Assembly: GCA_947629915.1 (NCBI GenBank)
Contig: CANRFN010000055.1
Coordinates: forward strand, 1-32,036
Length of the DNA: 32,036 nucleotides
Source: an uncultured Oscillospiraceae bacterium
Lineage (GTDB): Bacteria; Bacillota; Clostridia; Oscillospirales; Oscillospiraceae
Direction: 5' to 3'
A program made the position numbers and the translations under genes. A model generated the notes under the pieces. The model did no database searches, was not told the origin of the DNA, and saw only the letters and a list, made by a program, of their open reading frames with translations. Below are positions 24,712 to 31,334 of this stretch, one piece after another; within the stretch, counting starts at the first letter, position 1; each line of letters opens with the position of its first letter.

Positions 24712-24965
24712 CCGGCGCGGAACAAGATCGCGCTACTTGGGGAGATAGCGGTGCCCTGTACCTGCAACCCGCTACAGCAGGGAGGAATTCCGACCCCCGG
24801 AGGCAGGATGTGTTGACTGCCCCATATAAGCAGTGATGACGGATCGGTCCCGCGCAACCTGACCCCGTGAACCGTGTCAGGCGGGGAACCGAGCAGCACT
24901 AAGCGGACCTTTGGGTGTGCCGTGGGGCTGCCGATCCTGAGCCGGCTGTATGGGTTCCGGGCATA
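24712..24965 (+). ncRNA. ffs: Signal recognition particle RNA, large (Alu-containing) Gram-positive type
   Basis: RNA scaffold of the co-translational membrane-targeting particle, binding Ffh. The Alu-domain block with GGGGAGATAGCGG, GTGCCCTGTACCTGCAA and CCCGCTACAGCAGGG (24738-24783) matches the conserved Firmicutes SRP sequence. The S domain is seen as ACCGTGTCAGG, a GGAA tetraloop in CGGGGAACCG, and AGCAGCAC (24871-24899). Helix 5 pairs GGCAGGAT with ATCCTG-GCC and GCCCC with GGGGC. CGGAAC (24718-24723) can pair with GTTCCG (24954-24959) to close the ends. Boundaries are estimated to within 10-20 nt. The order SRP RNA-dnaX-ybaB is conserved in Firmicutes. Confidence 0.92.
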
Positions 24966-24980
24966 TGTTGCACTTCAAAG

Positions 24981-25018
24981 GCCGGTGCGCGATCTTGTTG
25001 CACGCCGGAAGTTTTTTT
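24981..25018 (+). terminator. Terminator between SRP RNA and dnaX
   Basis: CCGGTGC (24982-24988) pairs with GCA(CG)CCGG (25000-25008, 2-nt bulge), then seven T (25012-25018). The dnaX ribosome-binding site GAGGAGGT begins at the very next base, so dnaX is probably expressed by partial read-through of the SRP RNA promoter. Confidence 0.75.
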
Positions 25019-25033
25019 GAGGAGGTAGATTGG

Positions 25034-26959
25034 ATGTACCAGGCTCTGTATCGGAAATGGCGCCCAAAGACCTTTGACGATGTGGTGGGCCAGGAGCATA
25101 TCACGGAGACCCTGAAACGCCAGGTAATGAGCGGCCGCACGTCTCACGCCTATCTCTTCACCGGCACCCGGGGAACCGGCAAGACCACCGATGCCAAAAT
25201 CCTGGCCAAAGCCGTAAACTGCCAGAACCCGGTAAACGGCAGCCCCTGCAACTGCTGTGAGATCTGCCTCGGCATCGAGAACAAGAGCATCTACGATGTG
25301 GCCGAGCTGGACGCCGCCTCCAACAACCGGGTGGACTCCATCCGCGCCCTCCTGGAAGAGGCCAGGTACTCCCCGCAGATCGCCAGGAAGCGCGTCTATA
25401 TCATCGACGAGGTGCATATGCTCTCCGGACAGGCCTTCAACGCCCTGCTGCAGATCCTGGAGGAGCCCCCGTCCCATGTGATGTTCATCCTGGCCACCAC
25501 CGAGGTGCGCAAGGTGCCGGCCACCATCAAGAGCCGCTGCCAGCAGTTCATGTTCAAGCGCATCCCCGCCGAGAAGATCGTCCAGCGGCTTCTCTATGTG
25601 GCGGGGCAGGAGCACATGCAGCTCACCGAGGAGGCCGCCGGCATCCTGGCCCGTCTGGCAGACGGCGGAATGCGGGACGCCCTGTCTCTGCTGGACCAGT
25701 GCTCCGCCATCGCGGGCCCGGAGGGCATTCTGGACGCCAACCTGATCCTGGACACCATGGGCCTCACCGGCAACATCGAGATCGAGGGCATTTTGGACGA
25801 CATCGCCGCCAGCAACACCGCCGGCGCCCTGGAGCGCCTGGGCAAGCTCTACGTGAACGGCAAGGAGATGTCCTCCGTGGCATCGGAGCTGGCCACCTTG
25901 GTGCGGGATGTGCTGACCTACAGCTGCGTCCCCACCGCCGCCCCCCGCCTCATGACCGGCGGCTACGACACGGAGATCCTGGAGCGGTTCAAGGCCGCCT
26001 TTGAGCCCGTGCAGCTGGTGCAGATGCTGAACCTGATCCAGAAGACGCGGGCCAGCCTGAAAAACTCCGGCCATCGGCGCACCGACATGGAGCTCTGCCT
26101 GGTGACCCTCTGCAACCCCGCCGTAGACAGCAGCCTCTTCGGCCTCTCCAACCGGGTGCGCAACATGGAAAAGCGCATGGCTGCCGGCGGCGCCCCCGTG
26201 CAGCCCCAGCAGCCCCAGCAATACCAACAGCCGGTGCAGCAATACCAGCCGCCGCAACAATATCAACAGCCGCAGCAATACCAGCAGCCGCAACAGTATC
26301 AGCGGCCGGTGCAGCCGCAATCTCAACCCCAGCCGCGCCCGGCGCAGCCGCAATATCCGCCGCAGCCGCGACCGGCACAGCAGCAGCCGTACCAGAGGCC
26401 GCAGCAGCCACCCCAACAGCGCCCTGTGCAGCAGCAGCCCGCACCGCAGCCGCGGCCGGCTGCGCCCCAGGAGCGACCTCAGGCCCCTGCAACGCCCCGT
26501 CCTCAGGCCCAGCCGGTACAGCAGCCTGCGCCCCAGCAGCCCACAGTCTCCAACTGGCCGGGGTGGGAGGCCTTTGCCCGGCAGCTGAAGCCCCTGGTGC
26601 CCCCGGGATGCAGCGCCTTCATCTCCAACGCCGCCATGTGCCGCGGCCAGTGGGACGGCAGAGGCGTGGTGCTGTGGGTGGTGCAGGAGTCCATCAAGAG
26701 CATCCTGGACACCCCCGATGTGACCCAGCCGGCGGCGGCCCTGGCCAAAAAGGTGATGGGCTTCCCGTGCCGGGTAGAGCTCAAAGTGGGCATCGCACCG
26801 CCGGATGTGCAGGGCGTGCTCGGCAACCCCAACGGCAATCCGGCCGGCGGCGCCAACGGCAGCCCCAACAGCAGACCAGCGGGCAATGGCGGCGGAGACT
26901 CCCAGGACCCCCTGGAGGCCTTCCTCGCAGATAATCCAGGCTTATTCATAGTACACTGA
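25034..26959 (+). CDS. dnaX: DNA polymerase III subunit gamma/tau
   Basis: 641 residues from ATG 25034, with GAGGAGGT (25019-25026) 7 nt upstream. ATPase of the clamp loader and organiser of the replisome. N-terminal YQALYRKWRPKTFDDVVGQEH, Walker A GTRGTGKT (44-51), zinc module Cys63, 72, 75, 78, Walker B IIDEVHML, sensor 1 ATTEVRKVP, and the SRC finger motif KSRCQQF. The residue after the Walker A Thr pair is Asp (TTDAK), where relatives usually have a small residue. A Pro/Gln-rich linker of roughly 130 residues, including QQYQQP repeats, joins the ATPase to a C-terminal domain presumed to bind PolC. No clear A-AAA-AAG frameshift site for a separate gamma form was seen. Confidence 0.97.
   Translation: MYQALYRKWRPKTFDDVVGQEHITETLKRQVMSGRTSHAYLFTGTRGTGKTTDAKILAKAVNCQNPVNGSPCNCCEICLGIENKSIYDVAELDAASNNRVDSIRALLEEARYSPQIARKRVYIIDEVHMLSGQAFNALLQILEEPPSHVMFILATTEVRKVPATIKSRCQQFMFKRIPAEKIVQRLLYVAGQEHMQLTEEAAGILARLADGGMRDALSLLDQCSAIAGPEGILDANLILDTMGLTGNIEIEGILDDIAASNTAGALERLGKLYVNGKEMSSVASELATLVRDVLTYSCVPTAAPRLMTGGYDTEILERFKAAFEPVQLVQMLNLIQKTRASLKNSGHRRTDMELCLVTLCNPAVDSSLFGLSNRVRNMEKRMAAGGAPVQPQQPQQYQQPVQQYQPPQQYQQPQQYQQPQQYQRPVQPQSQPQPRPAQPQYPPQPRPAQQQPYQRPQQPPQQRPVQQQPAPQPRPAAPQERPQAPATPRPQAQPVQQPAPQQPTVSNWPGWEAFARQLKPLVPPGCSAFISNAAMCRGQWDGRGVVLWVVQESIKSILDTPDVTQPAAALAKKVMGFPCRVELKVGIAPPDVQGVLGNPNGNPAGGANGSPNSRPAGNGGGDSQDPLEAFLADNPGLFIVH
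26216..26308 (+). repeat. QQYQQP codon repeats in dnaX
   Basis: Five in-frame units of six codons (QQYQQP, QQYQPP, QQYQQP, QQYQQP, QQYQRP), with one extra Val after the first. Synonymous variation (CAG/CAA, TAC/TAT) shows the units are not brand-new copies. They sit in the Pro/Gln-rich linker that runs to about 26550. Confidence 0.85.
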
Positions 26960-26974
26960 AAGAGGGAAAACGAT

Positions 26975-27328
26975 ATGGCAAAAGGTTTTAACAGCCGCGG
27001 CATGAGAGGCATGGGCGGCATGGGCATGTCCAATAACAACCTCATCAAGCAGGCCCAAAAGCTCCAGCAGGATATGGCCAAGGCCCAGGAGGATCTCAGC
27101 GCCAAGGAGTACGAGTCCAGCTCCGGCGGCGGCGTGGTAAAGGCCACTGTCTCCGGCGCCAAGCTGGTGACCAAGCTGGAGATCAACCCGGAGGCAGTGG
27201 ATCCGGACGATGTGGAGATGCTCCAGGACCTGATCATCGCCGCAGTAAACGGCGCGATGAACGCCGCCTCTGAGGACGCCGAGGCGCAGATGTCCCGCTT
27301 CACCAAGGGGCTCAACCTGCCGTTCTGA
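26975..27328 (+). CDS. ybaB: YbaB/EbfC family nucleoid-associated protein
   Basis: 117 residues. Small dimeric DNA-binding protein of the YbaB/EbfC family, almost always next to dnaX. N-terminal Gly/Met-rich tail (RGMRGMGGMGMS), then LIKQAQKLQQDMAKAQEDLSAKE, VVKATVSGAKLVTKLEINPEAV and DPDDVEMLQDLIIAAVN. AGAGGG lies about 9 nt upstream of the ATG. The stop overlaps the next gene's ATG by one base. Confidence 0.95.
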   Translation: MAKGFNSRGMRGMGGMGMSNNNLIKQAQKLQQDMAKAQEDLSAKEYESSSGGGVVKATVSGAKLVTKLEINPEAVDPDDVEMLQDLIIAAVNGAMNAASEDAEAQMSRFTKGLNLPF

Positions 27329-27822
27329 TGCACAACAGCACACTCTGCTACCTGGACAACGGCAGGGAATACCTGATGCTGCACCGGGTAAAGAAGGCCC
27401 ACGATGTGAACCACGACAAGTGGATCGGCGTTGGCGGCAAGTTCGAGGAAAACGAGACGCCGGACGAGTGCCTCATCCGGGAGGTCCGGGAGGAGACCGG
27501 CGTCACCCTCACCAGTTGGACCTTCCGCGGTGTTGTGACCTTCCTCACAGACGGCGAGTGGGACGGGGAGTACATGTACCTCTTCACCGCAGACGCCTGG
27601 GAGGGGACCCTCCGGGCCGCAGACTGCACCGAAGGAGACCTGGAGTGGGTGCCCAAAGACCGCCTTACCGAACTGCCCATGTGGCAGGGGGACCTGATCT
27701 TTCTCAATTTGCTGGCAGAAGGCGCGGCGCCCTTTCTGCTCACGCTGGAATACACGGGAGACCGCCTGATTCGGGCCGAGCTGAATGGGAAAAACCTGCT
27801 GCAGCGCGATATGGAGGAGTGA
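27328..27822 (+). CDS. Nudix hydrolase (MutT/8-oxo-dGTPase-like)
   Basis: 164 residues. An intact Nudix box: G-x5-E-x7-REVREETGV, from GGKFEENETPDECLIREVREETGV (about residues 36-58). N-terminal CYLDNGREYLMLHR and KWIGVGGK resemble the MutT-like 8-oxo-dGTP diphosphatases of Firmicutes, so nucleotide-pool sanitation is likely, but Nudix substrates cannot be fixed from the box. It is translationally coupled to ybaB (TGATG), in the place where recR is usually found. The M3 peptidase starts 5 nt after its stop. Confidence 0.9.
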   Translation: MHNSTLCYLDNGREYLMLHRVKKAHDVNHDKWIGVGGKFEENETPDECLIREVREETGVTLTSWTFRGVVTFLTDGEWDGEYMYLFTADAWEGTLRAADCTEGDLEWVPKDRLTELPMWQGDLIFLNLLAEGAAPFLLTLEYTGDRLIRAELNGKNLLQRDMEE

Positions 27823-27827
27823 ACGAG

Positions 27828-29540
27828 ATGGAACTGGTGAAGTTCTCTGAGATGCCCTATGCCCGCCCGGACCTGGACGAGATGAAGGCCGCGTACGTGG
27901 CCGTAACCCAGCGGCTCACAGAGGCAAAGGACTACGCCGAGGCAAGGCAGGCCTTTCTGGACAAGGAGGCCACCGTAAAGCATTATGACGCACTGGCCAA
28001 CATCGCTTATGTGCGCCACTCCATCAACACCAAGGACGACTACTACGATGGCGAACAGAAGTTCTGGAATGCCGCCGGCCCGGAGCTGGAAGAGTACAGC
28101 CAGAAGTGGACCCTGGCCATGCTGCACTCCCCGTTCCGCAAGGACTTTGAGGCGGAGTTCGGCACGCTGTGGTCTCTCAACGCAGAGATCGAGTTGAAGG
28201 CCTTCCAGCCGGAGATCATCCCGGACATGCAGAAGGAGAACGATCTCTGCCAGGGGTATGAGAAGCTGCTGGCCTCCGCTGCAATCCCCTTTGAGGGCAA
28301 GACATACACGCTGTCCCAGCTCACCCCGTTCAAGACCGGCCCGGACGATGCCCAGCGGCTGGCGGCCTGGAAGGCGGAAGGGCAGTGGTACAAGGACCAT
28401 CAGGACAAGTTGGACAGCTACTATGATGAACTGGTGGCCTTGCGAGACGGCATGGGCAGGAAGCTGGGCTACGAGGGCTACACTGAGCTCGGCTACTACC
28501 GCATGGGCCGCAACTGCTACGGCAAAGAGGACGTGGAGAAGTTCCGGGAGGCCGTGGTGAAGTACCTGGTTCCCGTGGCGGCCAAGATCCACCAGGCCCA
28601 GGCCAAGCGGCTGGGCAAGGAATACCCCATGAGCTTTGCAGACAATGAATTGGAATTCCGCTCCGGCAACCCCCGCCCGGTGGGCACCCCGGATGAGATC
28701 CTGGCCACCGGCAAGAAGTTCTATGAAGAGCTCTCTCCCGAGACCGGCGCGTTCTTCAACACCATGCTGCAGTATGAGCTGATGGATGTGCTCTCCACCG
28801 AGGGCAAGGAGTCCGGCGGCTACTGCACCGATCTGGGAGATTACAACGTCCCCTTCATCTTCGCCAACTTCAACGGCACCAAACACGATGTGGAGGTGGT
28901 TACCCACGAGGCCGGCCACGCCTTTGCCTCCTGGGTGAACCGGGACCGGATTCCCGCCAGCTATATGTGGCCCAGCATGGAGGCCTGCGAGGTGCACTCC
29001 ATGTCCATGGAGTTTATGGCCTGGCCCTGGGCAGAGGACTTCTTCGGCCCGGACGCCCGGAAGTTCCGGTACAGCCACCTGGCCAGCGCCCTCACATTCA
29101 TCCCGTATGGCACCATGGTGGACCACTTCCAGCACGAGGTCTACGCCCATCCGGAGTACACCCCGGCGGAGCGCCACGGGATCTGGAAGAGATTGCTGGG
29201 GATCTATCAGCCGTGGATGAAGCTGGACGGCGACATTCCCTTCTACGCAGAGGGGGAGGGCTGGCAGCGGCAGCACCACATCTACTCCAGCCCCTTCTAC
29301 TACATCGACTACTGTCTCGCCCAGACCGTATCCCTGCAGTTCTGGGCGCTGCTCCAGGAGGACCGGCAGAAGGCCTGGGACACCTACATGGCCTACACCC
29401 GCCAGGGAGGGTCCAAGGTCTTCACTGAGCTGCTGGCCAACGCCGGACTGGTGAGCCCCTTCGATCCCGCCTGCCTGCGCGGCGTCTGCGAGAAGGCCAG
29501 CCAGTGGCTGGACGCCTACGACCTCACCGGCATTCAATAA
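27828..29540 (+). CDS. M3 family oligoendopeptidase (PepF-like)
   Basis: 570 residues from ATG 27828, with GGAGGAG overlapping the end of the Nudix gene. The frame is open upstream inside that gene without homology. Cytoplasmic zinc metallopeptidase that trims short peptides. The HEAGHAF motif gives His360, Glu361 and His364, and the third zinc ligand is the Glu in SMEACEVHSMSMEF. The substrate-side region FYAEGEGWQRQHHIYSSPFYYIDYCLAQ is typical of the M3B group. A terminator follows 12 nt after the stop, ending the dnaX unit. Confidence 0.95.
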   Translation: MELVKFSEMPYARPDLDEMKAAYVAVTQRLTEAKDYAEARQAFLDKEATVKHYDALANIAYVRHSINTKDDYYDGEQKFWNAAGPELEEYSQKWTLAMLHSPFRKDFEAEFGTLWSLNAEIELKAFQPEIIPDMQKENDLCQGYEKLLASAAIPFEGKTYTLSQLTPFKTGPDDAQRLAAWKAEGQWYKDHQDKLDSYYDELVALRDGMGRKLGYEGYTELGYYRMGRNCYGKEDVEKFREAVVKYLVPVAAKIHQAQAKRLGKEYPMSFADNELEFRSGNPRPVGTPDEILATGKKFYEELSPETGAFFNTMLQYELMDVLSTEGKESGGYCTDLGDYNVPFIFANFNGTKHDVEVVTHEAGHAFASWVNRDRIPASYMWPSMEACEVHSMSMEFMAWPWAEDFFGPDARKFRYSHLASALTFIPYGTMVDHFQHEVYAHPEYTPAERHGIWKRLLGIYQPWMKLDGDIPFYAEGEGWQRQHHIYSSPFYYIDYCLAQTVSLQFWALLQEDRQKAWDTYMAYTRQGGSKVFTELLANAGLVSPFDPACLRGVCEKASQWLDAYDLTGIQ

Positions 29541-29552
29541 CCGCACCGTCAA

Positions 29553-29583
29553 CGCCCCATCCCAAACCCGGGATGGGGCGTTT
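29553..29583 (+). terminator. Intrinsic terminator after the M3 peptidase
   Basis: Perfect 11-bp stem (29553-29563 with 29570-29580) and 6-nt loop, followed by TTT. Confidence 0.85.
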
Positions 29584-29693
29584 CCATGCCGCCGCAACAG
29601 GATCAGAAAAGTGTCCGTGTACGGCGGACAGTGTCTTTTCCATCTTTTGGCATATCTCCCACAAAAATATTTGCGAAATCCGAAAAGTTTTTC

Positions 29694-29721
29694 TTGACAT
29701 CGGCGTGGAAGCTGCTATAAT
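29694..29721 (+). promoter_or_regulatory. Promoter of tRNA-Ser
   Basis: Consensus TTGACA (29694-29699), 16-nt spacer, consensus TATAAT (29716-29721); predicted start about 30 nt before the mature tRNA. Confidence 0.9.
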
Positions 29722-29759
29722 GCCCCTTGTGACTGCGAGACAGCCTGCCTGATCTGTAC

Positions 29760-29848
29760 GGAGTGGTATCGAAGCGGTCATAACGAGCACGATTGGAAAT
29801 CGTGTGTACCTCATAAGGGTACCGAGGGTTCGAATCCCTCCCACTCCG
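29760..29848 (+). tRNA. tRNA-Ser (anticodon GGA)
   Basis: 89 nt without encoded CCA, with the long variable arm of class II tRNAs (GTACC/GGTACC hairpin). Acceptor GGAGTGG/CCACTCC, anticodon stem CACGA/TCGTG with loop TTGGAAA giving anticodon GGA, T-arm GAGGG-TTCGAAT-CCCTC, discriminator G. It reads UCC and UCU. Such tRNA 3' ends are frequent island attachment sites. Confidence 0.96.
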
Positions 29849-29851
29849 CTG

Positions 29852-29890
29852 ATCCCGGGATGCTTTCAGAAAGCTTCCCGGGATTTTTTA
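29852..29890 (+). terminator. Intrinsic terminator of tRNA-Ser
   Basis: 9-bp stem (29852-29860 with 29876-29884) continuing through a T-T mismatch into GCTTT/AAAGC with a 3-nt loop, followed by a T tract. Very strong; transcription of ptuA therefore needs its own promoter. Confidence 0.92.
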
Positions 29891-29923
29891 TTGGTATCTT
29901 AACGAGCAACACCGCTTATTTGG

Positions 29924-29942
29924 TTTGTCCTCGAAGGACAAA
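29924..29942 (+). repeat. Perfect 8-bp inverted repeat upstream of ptuA
   Basis: TTTGTCCT and AGGACAAA around a CGA centre. It lies 39 nt upstream of the ptuA -35 box and is not followed by a T tract, so a regulator-binding site is more likely than a terminator. No identity can be assigned. Confidence 0.6.
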
Positions 29943-29980
29943 TGAACTCTCACGTCCCGGCAAATTTCCCCCTTTTTATC

Positions 29981-30009
29981 TTGCAGTTCCGGCTCCAATC
30001 CCTTATACT
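29981..30009 (+). promoter_or_regulatory. Promoter of the Septu-like pair
   Basis: TTGCAG (29981-29986), 17-nt spacer, TATACT (30004-30009). Predicted start near 30016, about 27 nt before the ptuA ATG. Confidence 0.75.
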
Positions 30010-30042
30010 GGTCCAGGCAACAGTCCGCAGGAGGTGGCAGGT

Positions 30043-31326
30043 ATGTTCCTATCCAAACTCGTTTTGCACAACTTCCGAAAGTTCGAAGACTATACCATCC
30101 CCCTTCATCCGAAGTTGAACGTCCTGATCGGAGACAACAACGCCGGTAAGTCTACGGTCCTGGATGCAGCGTCTGTGGCACTGGGCACCTTCTTGCTTGG
30201 TATCTCCACCAGCGAAGCTGTCACCATCGGAAAAGAGGACCCTAGAATTGAGCACTACTCTGTCGGGAGCATAGAGGATTCTCAACAGCATTTTCCTGTC
30301 TCAATTTGCGCGGAAGGTATGATTGATGGCCAGCAGATAACCTGGTGTAGAGAACTGAACAATTCAAACGGGAAAACGACTGCAGCCAATGCCAAGGGCC
30401 TCACTAATATTTCAAGCAAAATTGCAATCAATATCATGAACGGTAGTACTGCTACTATCCTACCACTTGTTTCTTATTACGGCACTGGAAGACTATGGTC
30501 TCAAAAGAAAAAGAAGAAAGAATCCGAATCAATTATGCGTTTCCAACGGCAATCAGGCTACATTGATTGTCTTTCCGCTGCCTCTAATGAAAAGCTAATG
30601 CTGAAATGGTTCGAAAAAATGACCATTCAAGAAGCGCAGAAGAAAGCTATTCTTCCTGAGTTGAAAGCCGTTAGGCAAGCCATATCAATGTGCTTTGCCA
30701 AAATAACTGGTACTGGTGATGCCGATGTGCAGTTCAATCTCGACACCCATAGATTAGATATCATCACAAAAGAAGGGGATAAGCAGGAAATCATTCCAAT
30801 GTCCTTTTTAGGCGATGGCTATAAGGGTGCACTTGGCATGATCGGCGACATCGCCTATCGGATGGCAATCCTGAATCCCCAACTCTTGGATGACGTATTG
30901 CATACGCCTGGTGTCGTCCTGATTGACGAGGTAGATCTCCATCTTCACCCGAAGTGGCAGCAGAGGATTCTTGGCGATCTAACAGAAATCTTCCCAAATG
31001 TGCAGTTCATTGTCTCCACGCACGCTCCCTTGGTAATCGGTTCTGTACGGAGTGAGAATGTTATCATTCTCTCACCTGGTAAGCATTCCACGATTCCGCT
31101 GATAGAAGTTTATGGGCATGATACTAATACAGTTTTGTCCACCGCTCAAGACGCTTTGAATCGCAACTCCGAAGTAGAAGAATTGTATGATAAGTTTTAT
31201 CATCTTCTGGATTTAGGGGATATCGAGGGAGCCGAAAAGCAAATTGCAATTATCGAAGAAATTGTAGGTCCTGATGATCCGAATCTCATAAGGGCACATG
31301 TCACACTTGAATTTGAAGTTATGTAG
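30043..31326 (+). CDS. ptuA: AAA ATPase, PtuA-like subunit of a Septu defence system
   Basis: 427 residues from ATG 30043, with AGGAGG (30029-30034) 8 nt upstream. The frame is open back to the tRNA terminator but that part is noncoding promoter. ABC/SMC-like ATPase: FLSKLVLHNFRKFEDY, Walker A GDNNAGKST (30-38), signature-like FLGDGYKGALGMIGDIAYRMA, Walker B VVLIDEVDLHLHP, and the switch FIVSTHAPLVIGSV. A lysine-rich stretch (QKKKKKES) lies mid-protein. In Septu (and as effectors of some retrons) this ATPase partners an HNH nuclease encoded just downstream, which is what follows here after 8 nt. The AT-richer codon use contrasts with every upstream housekeeping gene and suggests horizontal acquisition. 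The main alternative is another overcoming-lysogenization-type (OLD-like) ATPase, but it has no fused TOPRIM domain. Confidence 0.85.
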   Translation: MFLSKLVLHNFRKFEDYTIPLHPKLNVLIGDNNAGKSTVLDAASVALGTFLLGISTSEAVTIGKEDPRIEHYSVGSIEDSQQHFPVSICAEGMIDGQQITWCRELNNSNGKTTAANAKGLTNISSKIAINIMNGSTATILPLVSYYGTGRLWSQKKKKKESESIMRFQRQSGYIDCLSAASNEKLMLKWFEKMTIQEAQKKAILPELKAVRQAISMCFAKITGTGDADVQFNLDTHRLDIITKEGDKQEIIPMSFLGDGYKGALGMIGDIAYRMAILNPQLLDDVLHTPGVVLIDEVDLHLHPKWQQRILGDLTEIFPNVQFIVSTHAPLVIGSVRSENVIILSPGKHSTIPLIEVYGHDTNTVLSTAQDALNRNSEVEELYDKFYHLLDLGDIEGAEKQIAIIEEIVGPDDPNLIRAHVTLEFEVM

Positions 31327-31334
31327 GGAAGAGT

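Noticed and set aside
24311..24748. A 145-codon frame across tRNA-Gly and the SRP leader
   Set aside because: It overlaps the tRNA, its terminator, the SRP promoter and the leader; the sequence is fully explained by RNA features.
26161..26180. Programmed frameshift site for a DnaX gamma form
   Set aside because: Only a short GGAAAAG is present, with no slippery heptamer or downstream structure convincing enough to call.
29860..30042. N-terminal extension of the PtuA-like ATPase
   Set aside because: It would begin inside the tRNA-Ser terminator and run through the promoter; the ATG at 30043 has AGGAGG at good spacing and the ATPase fold begins there.
29885..30042. Retron msr/msd RNA upstream of PtuA
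   Set aside because: Only one short inverted repeat is present and no reverse transcriptase is encoded in the window.
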